The position numbers and the translations under genes are program-made. Below are positions 1 through 9,568 of a stretch of DNA of 64,000 nt, in pieces (the stretch's first letter is position 1; each line of letters opens with the position of its first letter). Source of the stretch: Pandoraea nosoerga (GTDB lineage Bacteria; Pseudomonadota; Gammaproteobacteria; Burkholderiales; Burkholderiaceae); contig NZ_CABPSC010000017.1 of assembly GCF_902459585.1 (NCBI RefSeq), positions 46,577 to 110,576 of the forward strand, in the 5' to 3' direction. The notes under the pieces are model-generated. The model did not search any database and was not told where the DNA came from. It saw only the letters and a program-made list of their open reading frames with translations.

Positions 1-177
1 CTGGCATTGCTCAAGCAAGCCAAGGAAAAAGCGTCCGACGTGCAAGTCGTCGTCGTGGAAAAGAGCAAGCAAGCCGCTCGCGCCACCGATGACTACGTGC
101 ACGACCACCCGTGGCAGGCCGTGGGCATTGCGGCCGGCATCGGCGTGGTGATCGGCTTGCTGCTCAATCGCAAGTAA
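1..177 (+). CDS. DUF883 (ElaB/YqjD-like) membrane protein, 3' part
   Basis: Only the last 58 codons are present; the gene begins before the window. The visible part has a charged amphipathic stretch (KQAKEKASDVQVVVVEKSK), then DDYVHDHPWQAVGIAAGIGVVIGLLLNRK, the typical C-terminus of the ElaB/YqjD/DUF883 family. These are small inner-membrane-anchored proteins, associated with ribosomes in E. coli, with one C-terminal transmembrane helix and a terminal RK. It heads a three-gene set with the YqjE-like and YqjK-like genes that follow on the same strand. The family call is firm from the C-terminal motif; a specific function is not known. Confidence 0.85.
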   Translation: MALLKQAKEKASDVQVVVVEKSKQAARATDDYVHDHPWQAVGIAAGIGVVIGLLLNRK

Positions 178-283
178 GCGTGCGCCGGCGTAAGTCTGTC
201 TTCGCCCACTCCGCCCGGGGTGGCGTCCGCCTGATCGGAGCGACGGATCGGGCGGCCACCCGAGCTCAGCTCAAGACCCGCCC

Positions 284-667
284 ATGACCGACAATGTTCG
301 CACGAACCCGCCGCGGCCCTCGCTGCGGCGACTTGCCGGTGCGATGCTCGAGATCGTGCAGTCGCGCATCGAACTCATCGGCATCGAACTGACCGAAGAA
401 AAGGAACGCCTGATGGGCGTGGCTTTCCTCGGTCTGACCGCGATGCTCTTCGGCGTGCTCGCCCTCGTGTCCCTGACCGCGCTGGTGATCGTGATTTTCT
501 GGGACACCTACCGCCTGCAGGCCATGACGGGCGTCTTCGTCGTGTATCTGTTGCTCGCCGCGTGGTGTGCCCTGCGCGCCCGCAACATTCTGCGCGATGC
601 TCCGATGCCCTTCGAGGCCACACTGGCCGAGTTCGAAAAGGACCGCGACGCACTGCGTCCGGACTGA
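284..667 (+). CDS. Phage-holin-superfamily (YqjE-like) membrane protein
   Basis: The protein has 127 residues. A basic N-terminus and an amphipathic segment (LEIVQSRIELIGIELTEEKERL) are followed by two hydrophobic helices (about residues 45-70 and 78-98), the architecture of the YqjE / holin-X superfamily. In other proteobacteria this family sits between DUF883 and YqjK-like genes, as here: 106 bp after the DUF883 stop and 13 bp before the next start. It probably belongs to a small membrane- or stress-related operon. No enzymatic residues are visible and a true holin role is unlikely, since no phage genes are nearby. Confidence 0.8.
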   Translation: MTDNVRTNPPRPSLRRLAGAMLEIVQSRIELIGIELTEEKERLMGVAFLGLTAMLFGVLALVSLTALVIVIFWDTYRLQAMTGVFVVYLLLAAWCALRARNILRDAPMPFEATLAEFEKDRDALRPD

Positions 668-680
668 AGGAGATCTGCCC

Positions 681-1193
681 GTGCCGCTGGAATCGAATCG
701 CCGCCGCCGCCCCCGGCCGTCGCGACGCTCACGTCACGAACTGCTTGCGATTCGCAAGGAGCTTGTTCTCACGCGTATTGCCGTCGAACGCGCCGAGTTG
801 ATTCAAGCCTCGCACGTCACGCGCGAGCGCCTGCGCAATTTCCGCTGGATCCGTTATCTGCTCCCAGGTGGCTTTGCAAAGCTCTCGGGCATTAGCGGCC
901 TCGCCAATTCCGGCCTGAAGCTCGGGGGGCTGCTCGAACGTTATCCGCTCGTGAGCTCGGTCGCCTCCCTGGCCCTCACCGGCCTCTCGCATACGCCCGT
1001 CGGGCGCGTGGTACGCCGGACGCTGAAGTGGGGCGGGCTGGGCGTGCTGGCCTGGCAGGGCATCAAGCTATGGCAGGAATCGACGAAGTCCTCGGCGCGC
1101 ACACCCCAGGATGAGGCCACGGAGGAACAGCCCGGCGGTCCGCGCGCTCCCCGAGCCGAAACCCATGGCGGCGGCACACCACCCATGATGTAA
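681..1193 (+). CDS. YqjK-like hypothetical protein, GTG start
   Basis: A 170-residue protein starting at GTG 681, with AGGAGA about 6 bases upstream; the open frame extends further 5' but no better start fits the operon. The N-terminus is very basic (RRRRPRPSRRSRH), followed by a helical segment rich in charged residues and a moderately hydrophobic segment near residues 80-130. The C-terminus is a disordered Pro/Gly/Glu-rich tail. Position and size match the third gene of DUF883-YqjE-YqjK operons. The family match is by context more than by sequence motif. Confidence 0.65.
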   Translation: MPLESNRRRRPRPSRRSRHELLAIRKELVLTRIAVERAELIQASHVTRERLRNFRWIRYLLPGGFAKLSGISGLANSGLKLGGLLERYPLVSSVASLALTGLSHTPVGRVVRRTLKWGGLGVLAWQGIKLWQESTKSSARTPQDEATEEQPGGPRAPRAETHGGGTPPMM

Positions 1194-1226
1194 CGCCATG
1201 CCGCCCGGCGCATCCGAGCATCCGGA

Positions 1227-1808
1227 CTAGGGGTCGCAACGCCGGGCGATGCGCGGCCGGCCATAGGCATTGATCGTGATACAGATGCGCCGGCCGTGCC
1301 CGGTCACCCGCACAGTGCCCGACACCCAGTTGCGGTGTTCCGTCCGGATAAAGCCATCCTCCGCAAACGCTAGTCCCGGCGTTCCGTACAGTCCCCATCG
1401 CGCTTCGATCTGGACGCCCTGCGGCAGCGGCGCGTATCGTCCCAGCAGTCGCTCGCCCGCGTCGAGGCGATCGTTGCGGTTGCTGTCGACGAACGTCATC
1501 CATCCGCTGCTCAGCGTTCGCCCGTCGTTCGGCGCCATCGCCACGCGCTGGTGCCTGCCGAGCGCCTCGGCACGGGCGGCCTGCATGGATGCAAGCAACG
1601 CGCGCGCGGTGATGTCCACCGACACCCGACGGCGCGCAGACTCGATGGAAGGCGACGCCGCCAGCAGCGCTATGGCCAGCAGGAGTACGACGATGACGCA
1701 TTCGAGCAGCGTGAGGCCGCGCGCCCCTTGAAGGCGTTGCGATGCGCGCGCCGATCGTGCCGCGCGCTCACGGAACCGTTGGCCCTCGCCGGCCCGCTCA
1801 CGCGTCAT
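1227..1808 (-). CDS. FimT/GspH-type minor pseudopilin
   Basis: 193 residues from ATG at 1808, overlapping the 3' end of the upstream pilX-like gene by 11 bases, so the two are probably coupled. After a basic leader of about 30 residues comes a class III prepilin site, G followed by LTLLECVIVVLLLAIALLAASPSIES, with the conserved Glu at mature position 5. The C-terminal half contains a GspH/FimT-like beta domain (SGWMTFVDSNRNDRLDAGERLL, then SGTVRVTGHGRRICITINAYGRPRI). It is probably processed by PilD and added to type IV pilus tips; FimT proteins can bind DNA during uptake. Last gene of the minor-pilin operon. Confidence 0.85.
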   Translation of the reverse strand: MTRERAGEGQRFRERAARSARASQRLQGARGLTLLECVIVVLLLAIALLAASPSIESARRRVSVDITARALLASMQAARAEALGRHQRVAMAPNDGRTLSSGWMTFVDSNRNDRLDAGERLLGRYAPLPQGVQIEARWGLYGTPGLAFAEDGFIRTEHRNWVSGTVRVTGHGRRICITINAYGRPRIARRCDP

Positions 1809-2427
1809 CGCAACGCCCGCGATGCTCGGTCCCTGTCGACGATTTGACCGCGCTGTCGTCCCACGACACCACCTCTCGCCAACTGAGCGGGCGCAGCGCA
1901 AACGATGGCCCCGCACCGTCGTGCCGCTGCGGCTGGCGGCGACGAACTTCATAGATCGCCTGGAGATAGACGCGTGTGCCCGGCATGTCGCCGCAACCCA
2001 TTGCACTTACCCGGTAGCGGCGCACGGGGACGTTACGCGCGCCGTCATCCGCCTCGTATGCGGTGAACGCGATTCGCTCGATGAAGTAACGAGCCTTGTG
2101 GACCCGCACGACCGCGTCGGCGCGCTCCCAATCGACCGTCTGCCATCGGGACCGCCAGTGCCTCGACCAGTCGGCGTCGCGCTGCTGTGCGGGCAGCACG
2201 CCGTTCGGCCCGGCCTGGAAGGTCGGCACTCGCGAAATCTCGCTCGCTTCCGGGCCGTCGGTGAGCCGATGACGCGCTTGCGCCAGCGCTCGATCCGCCG
2301 CGTCGAAGGCCTTCACGCGATCGCTCGCGAACGCCATGAAACGATTTGCCAACTGCCGATGCTGCATGCCCGACGCCGCCAACGCCATGAGTGCCGCCAG
2401 CCACATCACCATGAAGATGCCAACCAT
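1798..2427 (-). CDS. PilX-like minor pilin, atypical N-terminus
   Basis: 209 residues. The hydrophobic start (MVGIFMVMWLAALMALAASGMQ) followed by a helical segment and a Cys-containing beta domain fits PilX, as does its position between pilW- and fimT-like genes. The ATG lies inside the 3' end of the pilW-like gene (22-base overlap). Oddly, the usual basic leader and Gly/Ser cleavage site are missing. The in-frame codons before the ATG read RRHRGGS and an in-frame stop precedes them, so no longer AUG-initiated form exists. It is either non-canonically started or degenerate. Confidence 0.65.
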   Translation of the reverse strand: MVGIFMVMWLAALMALAASGMQHRQLANRFMAFASDRVKAFDAADRALAQARHRLTDGPEASEISRVPTFQAGPNGVLPAQQRDADWSRHWRSRWQTVDWERADAVVRVHKARYFIERIAFTAYEADDGARNVPVRRYRVSAMGCGDMPGTRVYLQAIYEVRRRQPQRHDGAGPSFALRPLSWREVVSWDDSAVKSSTGTEHRGRCDDA

Positions 2428-3464
2428 GCTGCCGCCTCGCCGATGCCGCCGTCATTGCGACGAGGGATCACCACGTTGAATACATGCAGATGCACGTCGC
2501 CGGCGCCGTTCATCTGCCGGAAGGTGCGACCACCGGACGACGCGTCAAAGACCTCCACGACGCGCACGGCGCGCACGTTGCCGCCCCGTCGCGGCGCGCC
2601 TCGCATGACCAGCGATATCGCCACCGCCGCCACGTTCTCCCAGCCGCCCTCGCCGCGCGGCGCGACCGGTGGCTTGCCGCGCGCGCTCTTGACCGGGTCC
2701 GTCCAGCGTAAAGCATCCGACGCGCCCGACCGAAACCCCAGGCGGACGTACATCGCTTCGACCCCGCCCACGAGCACCTGCGCGGGATGCAACCTCGGCG
2801 GCAACGTCCGCTCGTCTCCATAACGGCAAAAGAGCGAAGGGACGCCGTCCTCGCCCTTGTCGACATAGAAATGGCTGCGATGACGTTCGCTGGTTCGGGC
2901 GATGCCGATGGCACGATGTCCGGCGCAATTCTGAACCGCCCCGTTGCCCTTGATGAAGCCCGCACCGTGGTATTGCACCTCGAGCAGCGAACTGCCTTGC
3001 CAGCCGCGACGAGGACAGTTTTCGACCGTGCCGGCGCACTCCGCGCTCGCTCGTATCGATGGCCACTCCCGTCTGCCGCCCTCCGGCGGTGCAACGCCAC
3101 CTTCGATCGGATCCCAGTTCCGGTAGCCCGCCATCGCCACCGCACGCGAGAGCTGTGTCAGCGCGAACACTGCACGTTCGTTGACATCGTATCGTTCGGC
3201 CTGCGTGCGCCAGAATCGCAGCCCAGCGAGATACACCGCGGTCGCGGCCATCACGATCAACAGCCCCAGCGGCATGGCAACGACGCACTCCAGCAGCGTG
3301 AAGCCTGCCGTGCGCCGCCGGCGCGGCATGGCCGGCACGGGTGGCATGGGAAACCTTGGCGAGGCGCGACCGCCCGGGTTTTCGCGTGCCGGCGGCGCCG
3401 CCTTGCGGCCTGCCGCGTCAAGTACGGGCGCGCTTCCGGCGAGCATTTGGATGACGCTCACCAT
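2406..3464 (-). CDS. PilW-like minor pilin
   Basis: 352 residues from the ATG at 3464, chosen because it overlaps the stop of the pilV-like gene by 7 bases; the frame is open further upstream. A basic stretch (MPRRRRTA) leads into the prepilin site G/FTLLECVVAMPLGLLIVMAATAVYLAGLRF with Glu5. The long C-terminal domain carries several Cys residues (SAECAGTVENC, LFCRYGDE) as in PilW family members. PilW helps prime type IV pilus assembly with PilV, PilX and PilE/PilY1. PilY1 is not in the window. Confidence 0.85.
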   Translation of the reverse strand: MVSVIQMLAGSAPVLDAAGRKAAPPARENPGGRASPRFPMPPVPAMPRRRRTAGFTLLECVVAMPLGLLIVMAATAVYLAGLRFWRTQAERYDVNERAVFALTQLSRAVAMAGYRNWDPIEGGVAPPEGGRREWPSIRASAECAGTVENCPRRGWQGSSLLEVQYHGAGFIKGNGAVQNCAGHRAIGIARTSERHRSHFYVDKGEDGVPSLFCRYGDERTLPPRLHPAQVLVGGVEAMYVRLGFRSGASDALRWTDPVKSARGKPPVAPRGEGGWENVAAVAISLVMRGAPRRGGNVRAVRVVEVFDASSGGRTFRQMNGAGDVHLHVFNVVIPRRNDGGIGEAAAWLASSW

Positions 3465-3766
3465 GCGCGCCTCGCGCTGCCGTGCGCCAGTGCACCGGCG
3501 ACCGGTACGGCGCGTGCCGGGCCGATGGCTGCGCTCCCGCCGGGAGGTCCCGTGCGTGACCGCGAAGCCAGTGTCGTCGGCGACGTCGCGCCCGCCGCTT
3601 GCCATCGGGAAAAGCCCTCGACGCCGGCCATGAACGCCCCCAGCGTTACCGTGACTTCAAGTAACGCTGCGCCGCGTGCGAGCCGCCCTGATCGCCCTGA
3701 TCGCCCCGATCGCCCCGGTCGCCCTGATCGCGCGGATCGATCATTGGCACGCTCGCACTGCCCCAT
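3458..3766 (-). CDS. PilV-like short prepilin, probably truncated
   Basis: About 102 residues if ATG 3766 is used; the start is uncertain. A leader of repeated Ser-Gly-Arg units (encoded by a 9-bp tandem repeat) precedes the prepilin-like sequence RGAALLEVTVTLGAFMAGVEGFSRW with Glu5. Only about 55 residues follow, with no PilV-like C-terminal domain. The stop overlaps the pilW-like start, so the operon position is that of pilV. I infer a remnant or strongly reduced pilV; an intact pilV would be expected to be about 150-200 residues. Confidence 0.5.
   Translation of the reverse strand: MGQCERANDRSARSGRPGRSGRSGRSGRLARGAALLEVTVTLGAFMAGVEGFSRWQAAGATSPTTLASRSRTGPPGGSAAIGPARAVPVAGALAHGSARRAW
3688..3741. 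repeat. 9-bp tandem repeat, 6 copies
   Basis: Six adjoining units related to CTGATCGCC. The unit length is a multiple of three, so copy-number change would add or remove Ser-Gly-Arg triplets in the leader of the pilV-like protein without shifting frame. Confidence 0.85.
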
Positions 3767-4229
3767 GGCGGCAACCGGTGGCCTCTCGGGCCAAGGCGTG
3801 CCTGCCCGGCGGTGCCCGGCGTCTCGCGCCGGCGCGCGCCGCCGACGTTTGGCCAACGCCCCCAGGCACACACCGAGCCGGTCGCGCAAGGTCTGCCGGT
3901 CTACACGGCGCTGCTGATGTCGTCGATCCTGTTGCATGGTGCGATTCCTCGTCTCGTTGATGACGAGTCCATCGTCGCGCACCGCCCCTCGCACGCCAAT
4001 CGGACGACACCGCGAAACCCACCCCTCCATGAGCCACCACACTTCCCGCACGCAGCGCTCCGAAGGTCTTCAGTACCCTCAATGCCCTCACCGCCCGCAG
4101 CCCCTCGTCGCCACGACGATTTCTGCACGCGCCAACCGAGCGGGCATGAAAAACGGCGACCGAAGTCGCCGTCCTGGCTTGCCACAGGGCGCGGTCACCG
4201 CGTTCCTCACTGGTGCCCGATCCCGCCTC
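3767..4229. other. Intergenic region upstream of the minor-pilin operon
   Basis: No convincing gene on either strand; open frames here are antisense or alternate-frame noise. It holds the terminator of the acyl-CoA-binding protein gene at its right end and, presumably, the promoter of the minor-pilin operon, for which I could not pick a clear -35/-10 pair. Confidence 0.5.
4147..4171 (-). terminator. Rho-independent terminator of the ACBP gene
   Basis: Perfect 8-bp stem (ACGGCGAC/GTCGCCGT, 4152-4171) with a 4-base loop, followed on the minus strand by a run of five T. It lies 58 bases after the ACBP stop. Confidence 0.9.
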
Positions 4230-4487
4230 TCAACCCTTGAGCGAATTGATGAGCTCGATGTAACGCTGCTGCACTTCCTCTTTGGGCTGCCCCTTGAGCA
4301 TCTCCCAGGCGTCGTACTTGGCGCGGCCGACGAAGTCGGTCATGCCGGGGCGCGCACCGCTCACGTCGCCCTCGGTGCCTTGCTTGTAGAGCGCGTAAAT
4401 GCGCAGCAGCGTGAAATTGTCGGGGCGCTCGGGCAGCGTCTTCGACTGAGCTACCGCCTCGTCGAAGCGGGCTTGCAGATCGCTCAT
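4230..4487 (-). CDS. Acyl-CoA-binding protein (ACBP)
   Basis: 85 residues, the usual length of the ACBP fold. The start at 4487 is preceded by AGGGAGAG. Characteristic family sequence is visible: FDEAVAQSKTLPERPDNFTLLRIYALYKQGTEGD, then the GMTDFVGRAKYDAWEMLKG helix carrying the Lys/Tyr/Trp residues that contact CoA and the 3'-phosphate, and EVQQRYIELINSL. The protein binds medium- and long-chain acyl-CoA esters in the cytoplasm as a carrier or pool former. It is monocistronic, with its own terminator downstream. Confidence 0.95.
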   Translation of the reverse strand: MSDLQARFDEAVAQSKTLPERPDNFTLLRIYALYKQGTEGDVSGARPGMTDFVGRAKYDAWEMLKGQPKEEVQQRYIELINSLKG

Positions 4488-4879
4488 GATGTCTCTCCCT
4501 GGAAAAACCGTCAGCTTGTATGTGCCTCGTGCGACACCTCGCCGACGCATCGAAAAGCATGCGAAAGCGTGCAGGAAAGCACGCGCGGCGACGCTCGAGG
4601 TGTTGCGAATACAACGCGATCAGGATAGCGACGAAGCGCCGCACGAGGTAGGGGAGAGCGTAGAAGCGTGCATCTAAACCTCTCGGGAACCGAGAGGATC
4701 GAAGGTCTTTTGCTGCGCGAGAATGCAAAACGCCCGGGCTCGGCCGGGCGTCTTGATTTTTTTGGACGATCGAGATTTGCGTCACGGCGAGGGCGAACGG
4801 GCGGCTCACACCGCCCGCGCACCTCGTGCACTAGCGCACCTCTCGCACTTCTCGTACTTCGCCCGCCCCACGTCAACGA
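4488..4879. other. Intergenic region between efflux operon and ACBP gene
   Basis: No supported gene. Contains a short perfect hairpin (CCTCTCGG/CCGAGAGG, 4679-4697) and a stronger bidirectional-looking terminator at 4727-4763. The ACBP promoter should lie just upstream of 4487. Confidence 0.5.
4727..4763. terminator. Terminator-like hairpin after the efflux operon
   Basis: Stem CGCCCGG (4731-4737) / CCGGGCG (4744-4750), with T7 at 4757-4763 on the plus strand and TTTT directly after the stem on the minus strand. On the minus strand it follows the outer-membrane factor gene by about 130 bases. Confidence 0.7.
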
Positions 4880-6370
4880 TCACGACGCAGCGGCGGCCGG
4901 CGCCGACGCCGCCTCGGCGTTCGCCGGCGCCGTGCGCTCTTCCCAACCGCCGCCGAGCGCCTTGTACAGCGTGACGAGGTTGGTCCAGCGAGCAAGGCGC
5001 GTGGCGATCAGCGTCTGTTGCGCCGAGTACAGCGAGCGTTGCGAGACCAGCGCATTGAGGTAGCTGTCCACGCCGTTGCGGTAACGCAGCTCCGAGAGCT
5101 TGTAGCTCTCCTCGCTCGCCTTGACGAGCGACTCCTGCGCCGCGATCTGGTCGTCGAGCGTGCCGCGGGCGGCAAGTCCGTCGGACACCTCGCGAAACGC
5201 CGTCTGAATCGCCTTCTCGTAGTTGGCGATCTCGATGCGCTTTTGCACCTTGGCCAGATCGAGGTTGGCGATGTTCTGCCCGCCCGCGAAGATCGGCAGC
5301 GTGATGGTCGGTGCGAACGACCATGCCCCCTGCCCGCCCTTGAACAGGTTGCTCAGCGATGCGCTAGCCGTGCCCGCACTCGCCGTGAGCGAGATCGACG
5401 GGAAGAACGCCGCACGCGCTGCGCCAATATTGGCGTTGGCGCCCTTGAGCGTGTGCTCGGCCGCCGTCACGTCCGGACGGCGCAGCAGCAGGTCGGACGG
5501 CAGCCCGGCAGGCAGATCGGCCAGCAGGCCCTGCCCGTCGAGCGGACGGCCCGGCGGCAGATCGGCCGGCAGCGGCTGGCCGATGAGCAGCGCGAGCGCA
5601 TTTTCGTCCTGTGCGACCTGGCGCGTGTACTGCGCGAAATTCGCGCGCGCCGTATCGACCGGCGTCTGCGCCTGGCGCAGGTCCAGCCGGGAAACCGTAC
5701 CCACGTCGAAACTGCGCCGGGTCAGGTCATACGACGATTGCTGGCTCTTGAGCGTATCGGCCGTGAGCCGCAGCAGTTCCTGATCGGCAAGCCACGTCAG
5801 ATAGGCCGTCGCCACTTCCGAGACGAGCGTGATGTGCGCCGCCTTGGCCGTGTCCTCGGTCGCGAGGTACGTCTCCAACGCCTGGTCCTTCAGGCTCTGG
5901 ATGCGGCCGAACAGATCGAGTTCGTATGACGTGAAGCCCACGCCCACCTGATAGCTGCGGCTGATACCCGCACGCCCCGACGCGGACAGGTCGGCCGGCG
6001 AGCGCTGCACCGACGCCTGCCCCGCCGCCCCGATCGAGGGCAGCAGCGCCGAGCGCTGGATCTGGTACTGCGCACGCGCGGCTTCGATGTTGAGCATCGA
6101 GACACGCAGATCGCGGTTGTTCTGCAACGCGATCTCGATCAGCTTCTGCAGACGAGGATCGGTGAAGAAGTCACGCCAGCCCAGGTCGGCGGCTGCCACC
6201 GCATTGGCGTTGGCGGTGCCGTTCTGGTTCGCCCCTGCGGGCGTCTTGTAGGCCGGGCCGTTGGGGTACGTCGTGGCGATCGGCGCCTCGGGCCGCTCAT
6301 AGTGCGGCGCGAGGGTACATCCTGCCAGGAACGCTGCCGCCAAGGCCATCGGCAATGCTTTGTGCTTCAT
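4880..6370 (-). CDS. OprM/NodT-family outer-membrane efflux lipoprotein
   Basis: 496 residues. A lipoprotein signal (LAAAFLAGC, Cys18) is followed by the tandem OEP domains of TolC-like channel proteins. Motifs include APHYERPEAP, GWRDFFTDPRLQKLIEIALQNNRDLRV, YELDLFGRI, RRPDV.AAEH and FPSISLTASAG. It forms the trimeric outer-membrane duct of the tripartite pump. The start is 3 bases after the stop of the RND transporter gene, so the three components are one operon (acrA-acrB-oprM order). Substrate range cannot be told from sequence; related Burkholderiales pumps export aminoglycosides, macrolides or dyes. Confidence 0.95.
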   Translation of the reverse strand: MKHKALPMALAAAFLAGCTLAPHYERPEAPIATTYPNGPAYKTPAGANQNGTANANAVAAADLGWRDFFTDPRLQKLIEIALQNNRDLRVSMLNIEAARAQYQIQRSALLPSIGAAGQASVQRSPADLSASGRAGISRSYQVGVGFTSYELDLFGRIQSLKDQALETYLATEDTAKAAHITLVSEVATAYLTWLADQELLRLTADTLKSQQSSYDLTRRSFDVGTVSRLDLRQAQTPVDTARANFAQYTRQVAQDENALALLIGQPLPADLPPGRPLDGQGLLADLPAGLPSDLLLRRPDVTAAEHTLKGANANIGAARAAFFPSISLTASAGTASASLSNLFKGGQGAWSFAPTITLPIFAGGQNIANLDLAKVQKRIEIANYEKAIQTAFREVSDGLAARGTLDDQIAAQESLVKASEESYKLSELRYRNGVDSYLNALVSQRSLYSAQQTLIATRLARWTNLVTLYKALGGGWEERTAPANAEAASAPAAAAS

Positions 6371-6373
6371 AGG

Positions 6374-9300
6374 TCAGTTTCCTTCCTTGGCGGGGCCGTC
6401 GGTTGCTTCCGGATTGTCGTGACGCGCTTCCGGATGCTCCACCGTGTCCAGATCCTCATGTGCGAAGCGCTTGCGCACCAGCACGAAGAAGAGCGGCACG
6501 TAGTAGATCGCGAGGAACGTCGCCGCGAGCATCCCGCCGATCACGCCGGTACCGATGGCGTGCTGCGAGGCCGAGCCGGCGCCGTTCGAAATCGCGAGCG
6601 GCAACACGCCGAGAATGAACGCCATCGACGTCATCAGAATCGGGCGCAGACGCAGGCGCACCGCTTCCATCGTCGCTTCCATCAGGGTGCGGCCCTGCTC
6701 CTGCAGATCCTTGGCGAATTCCACGATCAGAATCGCGTTCTTCGCCGACAGGCCCACGGTGGTCAACAGACCCACCTGGAAGTACACGTCGTTCGACAGC
6801 CCGCGCAGCGTGGCGGCCAGCAGCGCGCCCAACACGCCCAGCGGCACCACCAGAATCACCGAGAACGGGATCGACCAGCTTTCATACAACGCCGCCAGAC
6901 ACAGGAACACGATCAGGATGGAGATCGCATACAGCGCCGGGGCCTGTGCACCGGAGATGCGCTCTTCGAACGACAGCCCCGTCCACTCCAGGCCGATGCC
7001 CGGGGGCAGCTGCTTGGCGATTTCCTCGACCGCCCGCATGGCGTCGCCCGAGGACTTGCCCGGCGCCGGCACGCCCTGGATTTCCACGGCAGGCACCCCG
7101 TTGTAACGCTCCAGACGCGGCGAGCCGTAAATCCACTTGCCGGTCGCGAACGCCGAGAAGGGCACCATCGTTCCGCTCGCGTTGCGCACGTACAGCTTGT
7201 TGATGTCCTGCGGCAACATGCGGTCCTTCGGCTCGGCCATCACGTAGACCTTCTTCACGCGACCGTGGTCGATGAAGTCGTTCACGTAAGACGAGCCCCA
7301 CGACGCCGAGAGCGTCGTGTACACGTCGGCGATCGACAGACCGAGCGCCGAAGCCTTCTCCTCGTCGACGTCCACCTTGTACTGCGGCGTGTCTTCGAGG
7401 CCGTTCGGACGCATGTTCGCGAGGTTCGGGTTCTTCGCGGCCATGCCCAGGAACTGGTTGCGAGCGGCCATGAGCGCGTCGTGGCCCAGGCCGGCACGAT
7501 CCTGCAGCTCGAAGTCGATACCGCCCGCGTTGCCGAGTTCGGGCACCGACGGGGGGTTGATCGCGAAGATCATCGCGTCCTTCACGCTCGCGAAAGCCTG
7601 ATAGGAGCGGGCGATCACGGACTGCACCTTGAGGTCGGACGACTGGCGCTCATCCCACGGCCGCATCATCGTGAAGGCGATACCCACGTTCTGACCGCGG
7701 CCGTTGAAGCCGAAGCCCGTCACCGTGAAGATCGAACGCACGGCGTCCTTTTCCTGCTCGAGGTAGTGCTTCTCCACCTGCTTCATCACGCCGAGCGTGC
7801 GCTCCTGCGTGGCGCCCGGCGGCAACTGCACGATGTTGAAGAAGTAGCCCTGATCCTCGTCCGGCAGGAAGGCGGTCGGCATACGCACGAACAGGAAGCC
7901 CACGGCCGCCACGATGACCACGTAGACGATCACGAGCGGCGTGCCGCGCTTGAGAATGCGCTGGACCTGGCCCTGGTATTTCTTCGAACCGTTGTCGAAC
8001 GTGCGGTTGAACCAGCCGAAGAAGCCGCGCTTCTCGTGCACCTCGCCCTTCTTGATCGGCTTGAGAATCGTCGCGCACATGGCCGGCGTGAGCACGATGG
8101 CCACGAGCACCGACAGCGCCATGGCCGCCACGATGGTCAGTGAGAACTGGCGATAGATGGCGCCGGTCGAGCCGCCGAAGAACGCCATCGGCACGAACAC
8201 CGCCGAGAGCACGAGCGCCACGCCCACCAGCGCGCCGACGATCTGCCCCATGGCCTTCTTCGTCGCTTCCTTCGGACTGAGCCCCTCCTCGGCCATCACC
8301 CGCTCGACGTTTTCCACCACCACGATGGCGTCGTCCACGAGCAGACCGATGGCCAGCACGAGACCGAACATCGACAGCGTGTTGATCGAGAAGCCCGCGG
8401 CGCCCATGATGCCGAACGTACCGAGCAGCACCACGGGCACGGCGATCGTCGGGATGATCGTCGCCCGCAGGTTCTGCAGGAACAGGTACATCACCAGGAA
8501 CACCAGCACGATACCTTCGATGAGGGTCTTGATCACTTCCTCGATCGAGATCTTCACGAACGGCGTGGTGTCGTAGGGGTAGTCGACCTTCATGCCGGCC
8601 GGGAAGTACTGCTCGAGCTCGCTCACCTGCTGCTTGACGGCCGTGGCCGTTTGCAGCGCGTTCGCGCCGGTGGCCAGCGTAATGGCCAGACCCGCGGCGG
8701 GCTTGCCGTTGTATCGGGCCACGATCTGATACGACTCGCCGCCCAGCTCGACACGCGCCACGTCACCCAGGCGCACCTGCGAGCCGTCCTTGTTGACCTT
8801 GAGCAGAATCCGGCGGAACTGCTCAGGCGTCTGCAGACGGCTTTGCGCCATCACGGTCGCGTTGAGCTGCTGGCCCTTTACCGCCGGCGCACCGCCCAGC
8901 TCGCCGGCCGAGACCTGCACGTTCTGCGCCTGAATGGCGTTCGAGACGTCGATGACCGTGAGGTTATAGCCGTTGAGCTTCTGCGGATCGACCCAGATGC
9001 GCATTGCATACTGCGAGCCGAACAACTGCACCTGACCCACGCCGTTCACGCGGCTGATCGGATCCTGCACGTTGGCCGCGATGTAGTTCGCAAGGTCGAT
9101 GTCGGACATCGAACCGTCTTCCGAATACGCGCCGATCACCAGCAGGAAGTTCTTGGTCGCCTTGGCGACCTTGATGCCCTGCTGCTGCACCTGCTGCGGC
9201 AGCAGCGGCGTGGCGAGCTGCAGCTTGTTCTGCACCTGCACCTGCGCAATGTCCGGGTCAGTGCCCTGGGCGAACGTCAGCGTGATCTGAGCGGTACCCG

Positions 9301-9553
9301 AGCCGTCGGACGTCGACGACATGTACTCGAGGTGATCGATACCGTTCATCTGCTGCTCGATCACCTGCGTGACCGTATCCTGCACGGTCTGCGCCGAAGC
9401 GCCCGGATAGGTCGCGGTGATCTGTACCGAGGGCGGCGCGATCGGCGGGTATTGCGAGACCGGCAGCTTCAGAATCGAAAGCGCACCGGCCAGCATGATG
9501 ACAATGGCGATCACCCAAGCAAAGATCGGGCGATCGATAAAAAACTTTGCCAT
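6374..9553 (-). CDS. acrB: RND multidrug efflux transporter (HAE1, AcrB/MexB-like)
   Basis: 1059 residues, full length for the HAE1 family. The N-terminus [28 protein letters not shown] is the standard first transmembrane segment. The proton-relay residues are intact: paired Asp in TM4 ([18 protein letters not shown]) and Lys in TM10 ([16 protein letters not shown]). Porter-domain sequences ([26 protein letters not shown]-type [13 protein letters not shown]) are also present. The trimer exchanges periplasmic or inner-leaflet drugs for protons. It sits between the adaptor gene (15 bp upstream) and the outer-membrane factor gene. Gene symbol by family, not by demonstrated orthology. Confidence 0.95.
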   Translation of the reverse strand: MAKFFIDRPIFAWVIAIVIMLAGALSILKLPVSQYPPIAPPSVQITATYPGASAQTVQDTVTQVIEQQMNGIDHLEYMSSTSDGSGTAQITLTFAQGTDPDIAQVQVQNKLQLATPLLPQQVQQQGIKVAKATKNFLLVIGAYSEDGSMSDIDLANYIAANVQDPISRVNGVGQVQLFGSQYAMRIWVDPQKLNGYNLTVIDVSNAIQAQNVQVSAGELGGAPAVKGQQLNATVMAQSRLQTPEQFRRILLKVNKDGSQVRLGDVARVELGGESYQIVARYNGKPAAGLAITLATGANALQTATAVKQQVSELEQYFPAGMKVDYPYDTTPFVKISIEEVIKTLIEGIVLVFLVMYLFLQNLRATIIPTIAVPVVLLGTFGIMGAAGFSINTLSMFGLVLAIGLLVDDAIVVVENVERVMAEEGLSPKEATKKAMGQIVGALVGVALVLSAVFVPMAFFGGSTGAIYRQFSLTIVAAMALSVLVAIVLTPAMCATILKPIKKGEVHEKRGFFGWFNRTFDNGSKKYQGQVQRILKRGTPLVIVYVVIVAAVGFLFVRMPTAFLPDEDQGYFFNIVQLPPGATQERTLGVMKQVEKHYLEQEKDAVRSIFTVTGFGFNGRGQNVGIAFTMMRPWDERQSSDLKVQSVIARSYQAFASVKDAMIFAINPPSVPELGNAGGIDFELQDRAGLGHDALMAARNQFLGMAAKNPNLANMRPNGLEDTPQYKVDVDEEKASALGLSIADVYTTLSASWGSSYVNDFIDHGRVKKVYVMAEPKDRMLPQDINKLYVRNASGTMVPFSAFATGKWIYGSPRLERYNGVPAVEIQGVPAPGKSSGDAMRAVEEIAKQLPPGIGLEWTGLSFEERISGAQAPALYAISILIVFLCLAALYESWSIPFSVILVVPLGVLGALLAATLRGLSNDVYFQVGLLTTVGLSAKNAILIVEFAKDLQEQGRTLMEATMEAVRLRLRPILMTSMAFILGVLPLAISNGAGSASQHAIGTGVIGGMLAATFLAIYYVPLFFVLVRKRFAHEDLDTVEHPEARHDNPEATDGPAKEGN

Positions 9554-9568
9554 GAATGAGGCTCCGCG

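Noticed and set aside
284-667. A true phage holin, and hence a prophage remnant
   Set aside because: No other phage genes nearby; the neighbours are DUF883 and YqjK-like genes, the normal chromosomal context of YqjE.
6302-8143. 613-residue open frame on the plus strand opposite the RND transporter
   Set aside because: Arg/His-rich low-complexity translation antisense to a clearly conserved gene; typical for GC-rich DNA.
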